64,000 nt of DNA from an uncultured Aliiroseovarius sp. (GTDB taxonomy: Bacteria > Pseudomonadota > Alphaproteobacteria > Rhodobacterales > Rhodobacteraceae), in assembly GCF_947492455.1 (NCBI RefSeq), contig NZ_CANLNB010000003.1, positions 124,001-188,000 of the forward strand, given 5' to 3'. Under the pieces are notes generated by a model that was given only the letters and a program-made list of their open reading frames with translations, did no database searches and had not been told where the DNA came from. Shown piece after piece: positions 46,010-55,313 of the stretch (the stretch's first letter is position 1; every line of letters starts with the position of its first letter). Made by a program: the position numbers and the translations under genes.

Positions 46010-47524
46010 ATGATCGAAGGACTTCTGATCGGCCTTAGCGCCGCATTCTCAATCCAAAACCTTCTGATGGTGATTGCGGGCTGTCTGATCGGCACGTTCA
46101 TTGGCATGTTGCCCGGTTTGGGCCCGATGTCGATCATCGCCATTATGATCCCGGTTGCCATCACCATCGGGGATCCGTCGGCTGCCATCATCCTGTTGGC
46201 CGGTGTGTACTACGGCGCCATTTTCGGCGGCTCGACCTCGTCCATCCTGCTGAACGCACCGGGCGTGGCTGGGACCGTAGCCTCAAGTTTCGACGGCTAC
46301 CCCATGGCCCGGAAAGGGCAGGCCGGTAAGGCGCTGACCATCGCGGCCATCGCCTCGTTCGCGGGGGGCAGTATCGGGGCGCTGCTTCTGATGATCTTTG
46401 CCCCCATGCTGTCGACTGTCGCCCTGCTGTTCCACTCGGCCGAGTACTTCGCCCTGATGGTCGTAGGCCTGTCGGCCATCGCGGCCTTCGCGGGGACCGG
46501 CAACGTGGGTAAGGCGATCCTGATGACCTTGCTGGGGCTTGTCATGGCCACAGTGGGCGAGGGTGCCTTGTTCAACATGCCGCGTTTCACCATGGGGCTG
46601 ATGGATCTGCAGTCGGGTTTCAGTTTCATTACGCTGGCGATGGCGATGTTCGCTTTGCCCGAGGCGCTGTTTCTGGTCCTGAACCCGAAACGGTCGGCCC
46701 AAGGTGCTAGCGGCAAGATCGAGAACCTGCGCATCACCAAAGAAGAGGGACGCAAGATTGCGCCGGTCATTGGTCGCCAGTCGATTCAGGGCTTCTTTAT
46801 CGGCGTGTTGCCGGGCGCGGGGGCGACCATCGCCTCGTTCCTTGGCTATGCGGTGGAACGCAACATCGCGACCAAGGAAGAGCAGGAGGAGTTCGGCAAG
46901 GGCGCCATCAAGGGTCTGGCCGCACCGGAAACCGCCAACAACGCGGCCTGCACCGGCTCGTTCGTGCCGCTTCTGACGCTTGGCATTCCCGGTTCGGGCA
47001 CGACGGCGATCCTGCTGGGCGCACTGATCGCGCTGAACGTCACACCGGGTCCGCGCCTGATGATCGACGAGCCGCAGATCTTCTGGGCGGTCATCATCTC
47101 GATGTATATCGGCAACCTTGTGCTGCTGATCCTGAACCTGCCGCTGATCCCCTATATCGCCAAGGTTCTGGCCATCCCGCGCAACTACCTGATTCCGTTC
47201 ATCCTCTTCTTTACATTGATGGGCAGCTATATCGGGCAGAACAACGCGACCGAGCTGTTGATCCTTGTCGGCATGGGCATCTGTGCGACGGTCCTGAAGT
47301 TCGCGGATTACCCGCTGGCGCCGCTGCTGATCGGCTTCATTCTGGGTGGGATGTTGGAGGACAACTTCTCGCGCTCGATGCAGCTTTATGATGGGATCGG
47401 GTTCATCGTTGACCGTCCAATGACCCTTGGTCTGTTGGTGATTGCGGTTCTGCTGGTGGTCATCCCAAGCTATCGCGCGCGTCGTGCGAAGGCCCGTCAG
47501 GAAGGCGTGGCAGAAGGGGATTGA
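46010..47524 (+). CDS. tctA: Tripartite tricarboxylate transporter large subunit TctA
   Basis: A 504-residue permease with about twelve spans. The signature GTFIGMLPGLGPMSIIAIMIPVAI near the N-terminus and its repeat GFFIGVLPGAGATIASFLGYAVE in the second half are complete, and YYGAIFGGSTSSILLNAPGVAG is the ion/substrate loop of the family. Completes the TctCBA system. Confidence 0.95.
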   Translation: MIEGLLIGLSAAFSIQNLLMVIAGCLIGTFIGMLPGLGPMSIIAIMIPVAITIGDPSAAIILLAGVYYGAIFGGSTSSILLNAPGVAGTVASSFDGYPMARKGQAGKALTIAAIASFAGGSIGALLLMIFAPMLSTVALLFHSAEYFALMVVGLSAIAAFAGTGNVGKAILMTLLGLVMATVGEGALFNMPRFTMGLMDLQSGFSFITLAMAMFALPEALFLVLNPKRSAQGASGKIENLRITKEEGRKIAPVIGRQSIQGFFIGVLPGAGATIASFLGYAVERNIATKEEQEEFGKGAIKGLAAPETANNAACTGSFVPLLTLGIPGSGTTAILLGALIALNVTPGPRLMIDEPQIFWAVIISMYIGNLVLLILNLPLIPYIAKVLAIPRNYLIPFILFFTLMGSYIGQNNATELLILVGMGICATVLKFADYPLAPLLIGFILGGMLEDNFSRSMQLYDGIGFIVDRPMTLGLLVIAVLLVVIPSYRARRAKARQEGVAEGD

Positions 47525-47557
47525 TATCTATGTCAATTATGGTGAAAGGCTAACAGC

Positions 47558-48574
47558 ATGTCGCGTGCTATGACCTTTCTTATCGCAGGTGCAGGCAGTC
47601 TGGGGTTCTTCATCCTCGGGCTGCCTTTGCCGTTCCTGCTTGGACCGATGTCTGCCTGCCTGATTGCTGCCCTTGCGGGGATGCAACTGAAGGGCGCGGG
47701 ACAGTTTGGCCTGTTCATGCGGACGTTCCTTGGCGTCGCGGTCGGAAGCTCGATCACGCCCGAGCTGTTGGGCCGGATGCCCGAGATCGCCAGTTCCTTG
47801 GCCTTCGTGCCGCTGTTCATCGCGACCATTGCCGTGGTGGGATACCCGCTGCTGCGTCATGTTTTCGGTCTGGATCCAGTTACTTCATGGTACAGCGCCA
47901 TGCCCGGCGGGCTGCAGGACATGCTTGTCTTTGGCGAGGAAGCAGGCGGCGACCCGCGTGCACTGTCCTTGATCCACGCAACCCGCGTCGTCGTGCTGGT
48001 CAGCTGTGCGCCTGTCCTGATGCAATATGTTTGGGGGCTGGACCTGAGTGTTGCGCCGGGGCAGCCGATGTCGGTCATCTCGCCCGCGCAGATCGCGATC
48101 ATGGTCGCGGCCGGATTGTTTGGCTGGAAGTTTTTCGAACGGATCGGCCTGTTTGGTGCGTCCATTCTGGGGCCGATGATCGTGACCACCGCCTTGTCCT
48201 TGGCGGGCGTAATCGAGACCCGCCCCCCGGCCGAGATCATTCAGGCCGCTCAATTCTTCATCGGCATCGCGGTGGGCGTAAAATATGTCGGGATCACTAG
48301 CCGGGAAATCCGCGTGAATGTCTTTGCCGGCGTCCTCTATTCCGTCCTGCTTGGCGTGATCTCGTTCGGGTTCTTCATCCTGATCACCCGCTTGGAGCTT
48401 GCCCCGTCCCTTGATGCGCTTCTGGCCTTCCTGCCCGGCGGTCAGGCCGAGATGGTGGTGATTGCGATCATCGCGGGGTCGGATCTGGCCTATGTGGTCA
48501 CGCACCACATCCTGAGGATCGTAGTCGTCGTTCTTTGTGCCCCGGTGGTAGGACGCCTCTTCACGAGGCGCTGA
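47558..48574 (+). CDS. AbrB-family membrane protein
   Basis: A 338-residue integral membrane protein with two similar halves of about five spans (first LPFLLGPMSACLIAALAG, second GASILGPMIVTTALSLAG). The internal duplication with G-P-M motifs is diagnostic of the AbrB duplication family, formerly called putative ammonia monooxygenase. It lies 33 bp after tctA and frequently accompanies Tct transporters; a transport role for the same carboxylate class is inferred. Confidence 0.85.
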   Translation: MSRAMTFLIAGAGSLGFFILGLPLPFLLGPMSACLIAALAGMQLKGAGQFGLFMRTFLGVAVGSSITPELLGRMPEIASSLAFVPLFIATIAVVGYPLLRHVFGLDPVTSWYSAMPGGLQDMLVFGEEAGGDPRALSLIHATRVVVLVSCAPVLMQYVWGLDLSVAPGQPMSVISPAQIAIMVAAGLFGWKFFERIGLFGASILGPMIVTTALSLAGVIETRPPAEIIQAAQFFIGIAVGVKYVGITSREIRVNVFAGVLYSVLLGVISFGFFILITRLELAPSLDALLAFLPGGQAEMVVIAIIAGSDLAYVVTHHILRIVVVVLCAPVVGRLFTRR

Positions 48575-48639
48575 TGTGCGTTGGCGTCAGCGATGGAAGT
48601 CGATTCCGGGCGTGCCGCGCATCGTTTTAAACCCGCTGA

Positions 48640-49063
48640 TTGTGTCAATAGACCAAAGCTTGGCCTAGGGCCAAATCTCCGCCCAACATCGCATCCTGTT
48701 AGGCCCCGAATTGAGGCAGTGAATGTTCGATGAAAGGGCTGAGGGCATCATGCGCGCCGTCCCATGTGACTGAGTGCCAGAACGGACGAAGAGTGCCGAA
48801 ATTGTCGGCCAACTTGGCCTCGACCAAATCAAGAACCTCGTTTGGAATGGCGTCCGGACTGATCTGAAACGGCTGAGGCATGAACAGGTCGCGTTTGAGG
48901 GAGCGGTTTTCTGCGTCGTAGGTCCACCGGTCGCCCTCGGGCTGATTACCCCGCATAGTTCATGAGGCCAGACCTGCATGTCGGGTGAAAGCTGATCCCC
49001 CAAGATCAGAACGATACGTGGTCGCGCGCTGGTGGTCCTCGGTTCAGAAGGCGCGGTCACCAT
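48640..49063 (-). pseudogene. Remnant of a cryptochrome/photolyase-related (DPRP) gene
   Basis: The 5' end (from 49063) reads RIVLILGDQLS, the conserved start of deoxyribodipyrimidine photolyase-related proteins. It is then joined to a C-terminal-type segment in another frame: NQPEGDRWTYDAENRSL, DLVEAKLADNFGTLRPFWHSVT and FIEHSLPQFG. The join looks like loss of some 150-200 codons plus one extra G near 48950. At 48699-48701 a TAA interrupts QFGA*QDAMLGGD, where the family has QFG-x-YQDAML. Full-length members are about 500 residues. The start overlaps the SDR stop, so the gene was once coupled to it. Confidence 0.8.
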
Positions 49064-49719
49064 GGAACCCTTTTTCCGGCCCAGTCGAAAAACTGTCCGC
49101 TGTCGTCAGGCGTGAGGCGATCGATGACGTCCAGCAGGTTGCCTGCCGCTTCTTGCGGTGAAACTGTCTTATGTTGCGGATAGTTCCGTGTGAACTCTGT
49201 TGCCACGGTGCCGGGGTGTAAGGCCGCGCAAACAAGATGTTTGTGCGTCCGCTTTAATTCGATTGATGCCGTTTTGATCACTTGGTTTAGGGCCGCTTTT
49301 GAGGCGCGGTAGGAATACCAGCCGCCAAGGCCATTGTCCCCGATAGATCCCACACGCGCCGAGAGAGCTGCAAACACAGCTCTTTGGTTTTTCGGCAGAA
49401 GGCGTTTGGCATACTTCAAGACCAACGCGGGGCCAATCGTGTTCACAGCGAATAAATTTGCCATCTCGTCTTTGGACAAGGGCAGCAGTGATTTTTCTGG
49501 TCCTTTTGCGCCCGACAAGATGCCGGTTGCCACGATGATCCTGTTGAACTGGGGTTCGAGACGTCCAAGGGCCGTAGACACAGCATCTTCGTTGGTGATG
49601 TCCAGGCCATCGCGCGCGCGAGAAAGGCATGTCACCTGCGTTCCCCTTGTCTTCAGTTCAGCCGCCAAGGCCTGACCGATGCCACCTGAGGCGCCAATGA
49701 CGAGCGCATGTCCTTTCAA
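49057..49719 (-). CDS. Short-chain dehydrogenase/reductase
   Basis: A 220-residue SDR. GHALVIGASGGIGQALAAEL is the NAD(P) loop, NTIGPALVLK the N-motif, SARVGSIGDNGLGGWYSYRASKAALNQVIK contains the catalytic Ser and the YxxxK pair. I place the start at TTG 49719 since AGGAG lies seven bases upstream and the frame further 5' is not protein-like. SDRs of this type often lie beside photolyase genes in marine Rhodobacterales; substrate unknown. Confidence 0.88.
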   Translation of the reverse strand: MKGHALVIGASGGIGQALAAELKTRGTQVTCLSRARDGLDITNEDAVSTALGRLEPQFNRIIVATGILSGAKGPEKSLLPLSKDEMANLFAVNTIGPALVLKYAKRLLPKNQRAVFAALSARVGSIGDNGLGGWYSYRASKAALNQVIKTASIELKRTHKHLVCAALHPGTVATEFTRNYPQHKTVSPQEAAGNLLDVIDRLTPDDSGQFFDWAGKRVPW

Positions 49720-49733
49720 AGCAGATCTCCTGT

Positions 49734-50186
49734 TTAGTTGAGAAGAACGATCGCTGCATTCAGGGCAGACGCGAAGCCCACCCAAGCGATGTATGGCGTG
49801 AAAAGCAAAGCGGAGGGGCGATCCAGACGCCACGCGGCCCGCATGAAGATTGCGATGGTGAGGAATAGAAAGAGGATGATGCCAAGCGCCAGCGCGGGCT
49901 GTTGAGCGGCAAAAAATATCGGCGACCAAGAGAAGTTCAAGGCGATCTGAATGATCCAGAGGCGTCGCAAAGCCGCGTGATGTTCATGCTGCCATACGCG
50001 CCAACCAACATAGGCAATTGCCAGATACAACACTGTCCACACCGGGCCAAAAACCCAGTTCGGTGGATTGAAGAAGGGCTTTTGCAGGTTTTGATACCAT
50101 TCGCCCGGCGCGGTGAGCGTGCCAATAGCGATCCCACCTCCCATGACCAAAATCAAGAAAAGAAGAAGCGAAGAAATGTTTTTCAT
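49734..50186 (-). CDS. tspO: TspO/MBR family membrane protein
   Basis: A 150-residue five-helix protein. W/P-rich motifs typical of TspO are intact: GEWYQNLQKPFFNPPNWVFGPVWTVLYLAIAYVGWRVW (residues about 30-68) and LNFSWSPIFFAAQQPALAL. The family binds porphyrins and modulates tetrapyrrole-linked, light and stress responses. The ATG at 50186 overlaps the stop of the DCC-family gene (ATGA). Confidence 0.92.
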   Translation of the reverse strand: MKNISSLLLFLILVMGGGIAIGTLTAPGEWYQNLQKPFFNPPNWVFGPVWTVLYLAIAYVGWRVWQHEHHAALRRLWIIQIALNFSWSPIFFAAQQPALALGIILFLFLTIAIFMRAAWRLDRPSALLFTPYIAWVGFASALNAAIVLLN

Positions 50187-50590
50187 GAGGCCCTGCCGGT
50201 TATTTTCTGTAATTTTCTGAAGCCCCACACGATTCCGGGACGAGCTTTTAGGAATAGACGGTAAAGCACTTCCAGGATAGGCACGGCGCCCGGAAGCCTT
50301 GCCAACCTTGCCAGCCAGCGCCAGCTTGGAACATGGTGCCACACCTCAACGAACGCCCGCGCGCCGGAAACTTGCCGACCGTCTGCCAATCGGACATGGA
50401 AGCGTGCCATTGCGTCTGTTCGATTGATCCTGTCATCCCCGGAAAATCGCTCTGACGAAATGTCGATAAATTCCAAGGCCTGATCACGATCGGCCCGTTT
50501 ATAGTACCCGATTTCCGACGCACACAAAGGACATGAACCGTCGTAGTAAAGAGTCAGCTTCGAGCACGTAACCTTGCGCGTAGATTTCAA
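50183..50590 (-). CDS. DCC-family (DUF393) thiol-disulfide oxidoreductase-like protein
   Basis: A 135-residue protein with the YYDGSCPLCASEIGYYKR motif: the DxxCxxC pattern names the family. FHVRLADGRQVSGARAFVEVWHHVPSWRWLARL follows as in homologues. TTG start at 50590 with GGAGG nine bases upstream. It is the first gene of the DUF393-tspO-SDR-photolyase remnant series. The 296 bases between it and the divergent CIA30 gene presumably hold both promoters, but I see no clear stress-sigma promoter. Confidence 0.87.
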   Translation of the reverse strand: MKSTRKVTCSKLTLYYDGSCPLCASEIGYYKRADRDQALEFIDISSERFSGDDRINRTDAMARFHVRLADGRQVSGARAFVEVWHHVPSWRWLARLARLPGAVPILEVLYRLFLKARPGIVWGFRKLQKITGRAS

Positions 50591-50886
50591 GTCAGAAGAC
50601 CTCCGATAGGCGCGAGGGGCGCGGGTGATAGCAGTTGTTTCTTACTAGAGGCAGCAAAAGCCAGCGCGGACAACAGTGTTGCTCGGTCCACTCTCACGTC
50701 TCCCATTTCTCGTAATACGGTTCAAAGGCGCCTTTGGACCACTTGAGGCTCAAAGAATGGCGCGTTTGCGGAAAGCCTTTTCCTAAGCGGTCTAGAAGCG
50801 GACGAACCCCGTCGCAGAACGATCCTTGAAACATTGACCATCCCAACACAGTTCTATTGTACCGCAATTAAATCGGGACCAGGCCA

Positions 50887-51444
50887 ATGAAGACCCTTGC
50901 AGCGGCTCTGTGCTTTTGCCTTTCCTTCGGTTGTTTCGCGACATCCGCTTTCGGAGAACACGTGATGCTGGAAACTTTCGATAATGACCCCCAAAACCGT
51001 TGGGAGTTCTTTGCCGACACAGTGATGGGCGGTGTATCAACAGGCCAGGTGCGCTTTGAGAAGGAAAACGGGGCTGGATATGCGCGAATGACCGGGAATG
51101 TCAGCACCGAAAACCGCGGTGGCTTCATTCAGTTCCGAACGGAACTTCGTACAAAGCTTTCAAATGATACACAGGGCGTAAGGCTTATCGCACGCGGGAA
51201 CGATCAAACCTATTTCATCCATCTGCGGACCGGCGGAACAGTATTGCCGTGGCAGTATTATCAAGGAAGCTTCGAAGTCACGTCAGAGTGGACAGAAGTG
51301 CGCATTCCCTTTTCCGCCTTCAAGGCGTCAGGCCGGATGCTCAGAACAGAACCGCGCGCAGGTTCTGTAAAATCGGTCGGTGTGGTGGCCTTTGGCCGAG
51401 ACCACCAAGCCAATGTGGATGTTCTGGAAATTGGGTTCTATTGA
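50887..51444 (+). CDS. CIA30 (NDUFAF1-like) family secreted protein
   Basis: A 185-residue beta-rich protein with a signal peptide (MKTLAAALCFCLSFGCFATSAFGE). DTVMGGVSTGQVRFEKENG and YYQGSFEVTSEWTEVRIPFSAFKA match the jelly-roll CIA30 domain, known from mitochondrial complex I assembly factors and from bacterial proteins near photolyase genes. Periplasmic location suggests a carbohydrate- or pigment-binding role rather than complex I assembly. Confidence 0.87.
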   Translation: MKTLAAALCFCLSFGCFATSAFGEHVMLETFDNDPQNRWEFFADTVMGGVSTGQVRFEKENGAGYARMTGNVSTENRGGFIQFRTELRTKLSNDTQGVRLIARGNDQTYFIHLRTGGTVLPWQYYQGSFEVTSEWTEVRIPFSAFKASGRMLRTEPRAGSVKSVGVVAFGRDHQANVDVLEIGFY

Positions 51445-51571
51445 TCCCGAGCCACCTGCGGTTTTTCCACGTCCTTGCGCGCGACATTGATCGCTCTCGC
51501 TCCTGTTGGCGGCTAGAAATCGGGCCGGTCGGCGCTAAAGTCAGATGGAGGGAAAAATCTGGTTCCTTTGG

Positions 51572-52741
51572 CTATTCGTCCAACACTTCATTGGCAAAGG
51601 CCAAATCGATCTCTCTCAGCATAGTCAGGCAATTCGACAGCTGGTCGATATCAAGAAACTCGTCCGCCTTGTGCGCCTGTTCGATGTTTCCCGGCCCGCA
51701 GACGACCACATCCATGCCAAGCTGTTGAAAGATCCCGGCCTCGGTCCCGAAGGGGACGACATCTGCCGAATTGGCCCCGGTCAATTCAGACAGAATGCGC
51801 TTGGCCTCGTTTTTTTCGACCGGGATCAGGCCTGCGACCTCGCCGACGATCTCGGTCTCGATCGAGGCATTTGGATGAACGGCCTGCATGGCGGGCAGAA
51901 GTGTGTGGTTGCAGTAGGTGCTGATAGCATGCTTCACGAACTGTGCGTCCGAATTCTGCACTGGCCGCATTTCCCAATCCACCTGCGCTTTCGGGGCGAT
52001 CACATTGTGCACGCTGCCGCCATGAAGCGCGCCGACGTTCATCGTGGTCCACGGTGGATCAAAGGGGCTGTCTTTTGGGGCCATGCCTTTTAGCTGTTCG
52101 CGCAATTCCAAAAGCCGCGCCACATAGCGCACCGCATATTCCACGGCGTTCACGCCCAGATCGGGGGCCGAGCCGTGTCCTTCGAGCCCTTGAAAACGCG
52201 TCGTGTACTCGAAGCAGCCTTTGTGCCCTTCAATGATGCGCATCATGGTCGGCTCGCCGATGAACGCCATCGAGGGGCGTATCCCGCGTTCGCTAAGCGA
52301 TTGCGCCAGATGCCCCGCGCCGATACAGCCGGTTTCTTCGTCATAGGTGAAGGCAAAGTGGATGGGCGCCGTGCGCGGGGTTTTTGCGAAGTGAGGGGCC
52401 ATCGCCAGTGTCGCGGCGATGAAACCTTTCATGTCACAGGTCCCACGTCCGTAAAGCCGTCCATCACGCTCGACCATCTCGAACGGGTCCGAGGTCCAGT
52501 CTTGATCGGTGACAGGCACCACGTCGCTGTGGCCTGACAAGACCAGCCCACCATCGGTATCCGGTCCCAGCGTGGCAAAAAGATTGGCTTTCTGCCCCGT
52601 GGGATCGTGAAAGACCTCGACCCGCGCACCGCAGGCTTCCAGATGATCCGCCATATAGCCGATCATCTGAAGATTGCTGTCCGCCGAGACCGTCGGAAAG
52701 GCGATCAGGTCTTTTAGGATGCGCTTGGCATCAATCAGCAT
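51572..52741 (-). CDS. argE: M20 peptidase, ArgE/acetylornithine deacetylase-like
   Basis: A 389-residue metalloamidase. LVLSGHSDVVPVTDQDW, GRGTCDMKGFIAATLAMAP, AFTYDEETGCIGAGHLA and FGTEAGIFQQLGMDVVVCGPG supply the two-zinc site and catalytic residues of ArgE-type M20 enzymes. It starts three bases after the stop of the M24 gene. It may serve arginine biosynthesis, but the operon suggests deacylation of an acylated diamino acid. The symbol is by similarity only. Confidence 0.85.
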   Translation of the reverse strand: MLIDAKRILKDLIAFPTVSADSNLQMIGYMADHLEACGARVEVFHDPTGQKANLFATLGPDTDGGLVLSGHSDVVPVTDQDWTSDPFEMVERDGRLYGRGTCDMKGFIAATLAMAPHFAKTPRTAPIHFAFTYDEETGCIGAGHLAQSLSERGIRPSMAFIGEPTMMRIIEGHKGCFEYTTRFQGLEGHGSAPDLGVNAVEYAVRYVARLLELREQLKGMAPKDSPFDPPWTTMNVGALHGGSVHNVIAPKAQVDWEMRPVQNSDAQFVKHAISTYCNHTLLPAMQAVHPNASIETEIVGEVAGLIPVEKNEAKRILSELTGANSADVVPFGTEAGIFQQLGMDVVVCGPGNIEQAHKADEFLDIDQLSNCLTMLREIDLAFANEVLDE

Positions 52742-52744
52742 GAG

Positions 52745-53929
52745 TTAGCCTTTCACAAAGAGTTTGCGGTCGACGCTGCACATCGGCTCGGCTGCAACGT
52801 CGTCGCGGATCAGGATGGTCTCGGTCGTCTCAAGCCCCCAGCTGTCCATCCAGAGCGCGGGCATGAAGTGGAAGACCATGCCGGGCTGAAGAACGGTTTC
52901 ATCCTCGCTTCGGATCGAGGCGGTGCGCTCGCCCCAATCGGGCGGGTAGCTCAGGCCGATGGGATAGCCCATGCGGCCCGAGCGCTTGATCCCGTGTTTG
53001 GCAAGGACATCCATGAAGGCATTGGCGATGTCGCAGGTACGATTGCCCGCGCGCGCGGCGTTCAATCCGGCCTCGATGCCTTCAAGCTGCGCACCCTCCG
53101 CGCGCAGCATCTCGTCCGAGGGGGTGCCAAGGAACACGGTCCGGCAGAGCGGCGCGTGATAGCGGCGGTAGCAGCCCGACAGTTCAAAGAAGGTCGCTTC
53201 GCCCTCGCGCATCGGGGCGCCGTTCCATGTCAGGTGAGCGGCTGTTGCGTCCAGACCAGACGGCGTCAGAGGCACGATCGCGGGATAGTCGCCCCAGTCG
53301 TCGCCGACCCCGGTAATTCCCGCATGCATGATGTCAGCCACCAGATCGTTCTTGCGCACGCCCGGTGCTGCGCGATCAATCGCGGTCTGGACCACCTTGT
53401 CGGAGATGCGTGCGGCTTTGCGGATGAAGGCAATCTCGTCCTCGGATTTGACCAGCCGCTGCCAGTTGACCAAGGCCGTCGCGTCCACCAGCGTGGCCTC
53501 AGACATCTCGTCGGTCAGAACCGCGTGGGCCTTGGCCGAGTAGTAATAGTTCTCCATCTCGACGCCGATCCGTGCGGTGCTAAGACCCCGTGCTTTCAGA
53601 TGCGCGGCGAGGTCTTGCATCGGATGCACCACGGTCGATTGGACGAAGTGATCGCCATAGCCAAGGATGTTTTCGTGATCCATCCAGCAGGTACGGCGCC
53701 CGCCCATCATGTCCATGTAGCGGCCCCACCAGATCGGCTCTCCCTGCATCGTCAGGATCACACCCTGATGGACATAGAAGGACCAGCCGTCATAGCCGGT
53801 CAGCCAGGCTTGGTTGGACGGGTCGGTGACAAAGATCGCGTCCAGCCCGGCCTGCGCCATCGCGCTTCGGGTCAGGGCAATCCGGCGGTCGTATTCTGCT
53901 TGGCTGAAAGGTGCGTTGCTATGTGTCAT
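52745..53929 (-). CDS. M24 (Xaa-Pro peptidase-like) hydrolase resembling ectoine hydrolase DoeA/EutD
   Basis: A 394-residue pita-bread-fold enzyme. TDPSNQAWLTGYDGWSFYVHQ near the N-terminus, HENILGYGDHFVQ, YPAIVPLTPSGLDATAAHLTWN and GYPIGLSYPPDWGERTASIR closely follow the ectoine hydrolase sequences I remember from Halomonas and Ruegeria. DoeA opens the ectoine ring to N-acetyl-diaminobutyrate. No ectoine transporter, EutB/EutC, DoeB or EnuR gene is present here, so the substrate may be a different cyclic amidine or an acylated amino acid. Start at ATG 53929 after AAGGAG. Confidence 0.75.
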   Translation of the reverse strand: MTHSNAPFSQAEYDRRIALTRSAMAQAGLDAIFVTDPSNQAWLTGYDGWSFYVHQGVILTMQGEPIWWGRYMDMMGGRRTCWMDHENILGYGDHFVQSTVVHPMQDLAAHLKARGLSTARIGVEMENYYYSAKAHAVLTDEMSEATLVDATALVNWQRLVKSEDEIAFIRKAARISDKVVQTAIDRAAPGVRKNDLVADIMHAGITGVGDDWGDYPAIVPLTPSGLDATAAHLTWNGAPMREGEATFFELSGCYRRYHAPLCRTVFLGTPSDEMLRAEGAQLEGIEAGLNAARAGNRTCDIANAFMDVLAKHGIKRSGRMGYPIGLSYPPDWGERTASIRSEDETVLQPGMVFHFMPALWMDSWGLETTETILIRDDVAAEPMCSVDRKLFVKG

Positions 53930-53939
53930 TGATGTCTCC

Positions 53940-55313
53940 TTACCCCAGAACCGCGTGAACGGCGCGCGCGGTGGCGGCCACAATCTGGTCTGCTTCGCCC
54001 TTTGTCAGGCAGAAGGGCGGGGCGAAGCCCAGTATGTCCCCCTGCGGCATGGCGCGGGCGATGATGTTGTCTTGTTCCAGCAGTTTGGCCGCGATTTGCG
54101 GGCCGATCTTGTCGCTGGCATCAAAGAAGCTGCGGCTGTCCTTGTCTGCAACGAACTCGACCGCGCAGAGCATCCCTTCGCCGCGCACTTCGCCCACATT
54201 GGCGTGTTGCCCCAATGTGTCCTGCATGGCTTTATTCAGATAGGCACCAACGGAACCCGCATTCGTGACCAAATCCAGATTGTCGATCAGTTTCAGGTTC
54301 GCAACCCCGGCTGCTGCACCGATGGGATGAGCAGAGTAGGTCCAGCCATGACCGATGGGTCCGTTCTCATCCGTGCCTTGCTCCAGCACCTTCCACATTT
54401 TGTCTGACACAATGGTGCCCGACAGCGGCGCATAGGCGGACGTTAGCCCCTTGGCGATGGTGATCAGGTCGGGGCGCAGGCCATAGTGGTCCGACCCGAA
54501 CATGGTCCCCAACCGGCCAAACCCGGTGACGACCTCATCCGCGACCAGAAGGATGTCGTGTTTTTCCAGCACCGCCTGGATCGCGTCCCAATAACCCGCG
54601 GGGGGCGGCACGATCCCACCCGTGCCCAGAACGGGCTCGCCGATGAAGGCGGCGATGGTGTCGGCGCCTTCGCGCGCAATCAGCGCTTCCAGCTCGGCCA
54701 CGCAATGGGCCACGAACTGGGCCTCGGTTTGGGCAACATCCGGACGGCGGAAATAATAGGGCGCTTCGGTGTGGATCACCTGCGCCAACGGCAAGTCGAA
54801 CTTGTTGTGAAACAGCTCGAGCCCAGTCAGCGATCCTGTCATCAGCCCGGAACCGTGATACCCCCGCCAGCGCGAGATGATCTTTTTCTTCTCTGGGCGG
54901 CCAAGGATATTGTTGTAGTACCAGATCAGCTTGATGTTGGTTTCATTCGCGTCCGATCCGGACAGACCGAAATACACTTTCGACATATGGTCCGGCGCCC
55001 GATCAAGGATCATTTTGGACAGGGTGATCGACGCCTCGGTCCCGTGCCCGACATAGGAGTGGTAATAAGCCAGCTCGCGGGCCTGATCGGCGATGGCTTC
55101 AGCGATCTCGGGCCGACCATAGCCCACATTCACGCAATAAAGCCCCGCAAATGCATCCAGCAGGCGGTTTCCGTCGCGGTCTTCGATGTGACAGCCGGTG
55201 CCGCCCGTGATAACGCGATGGGGGACGTTCCCCCGTGCGAACTCGGCCAGATGTGTCGAGGGATGAAAGAAGTTTTCACGATCCCAGTGTTCAAGTTGAT
55301 CGTTGTGAAGCAT
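53940..55313 (-). CDS. Class III (omega) aminotransferase
   Basis: A 457-residue PLP enzyme. FAGLYCVNVGYGRPEIAEAI, GLSGSDANETNIKLIWYYN, SRWRGYHGSGLMTGSLTG, LLVADEVVTGFGRLG (PLP Asp) and ITIAKGLTSAYAPLSG (Schiff-base Lys) are as in the omega-amino acid/putrescine:pyruvate group. It is first in the operon ahead of the M24 and M20 enzymes. The likely job is transamination of the diamino acid or diamine that the two hydrolases release. ATG 55313 follows AAGG; an upstream extension to 55457 is open but atypical. Confidence 0.88.
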   Translation of the reverse strand: MLHNDQLEHWDRENFFHPSTHLAEFARGNVPHRVITGGTGCHIEDRDGNRLLDAFAGLYCVNVGYGRPEIAEAIADQARELAYYHSYVGHGTEASITLSKMILDRAPDHMSKVYFGLSGSDANETNIKLIWYYNNILGRPEKKKIISRWRGYHGSGLMTGSLTGLELFHNKFDLPLAQVIHTEAPYYFRRPDVAQTEAQFVAHCVAELEALIAREGADTIAAFIGEPVLGTGGIVPPPAGYWDAIQAVLEKHDILLVADEVVTGFGRLGTMFGSDHYGLRPDLITIAKGLTSAYAPLSGTIVSDKMWKVLEQGTDENGPIGHGWTYSAHPIGAAAGVANLKLIDNLDLVTNAGSVGAYLNKAMQDTLGQHANVGEVRGEGMLCAVEFVADKDSRSFFDASDKIGPQIAAKLLEQDNIIARAMPQGDILGFAPPFCLTKGEADQIVAATARAVHAVLG

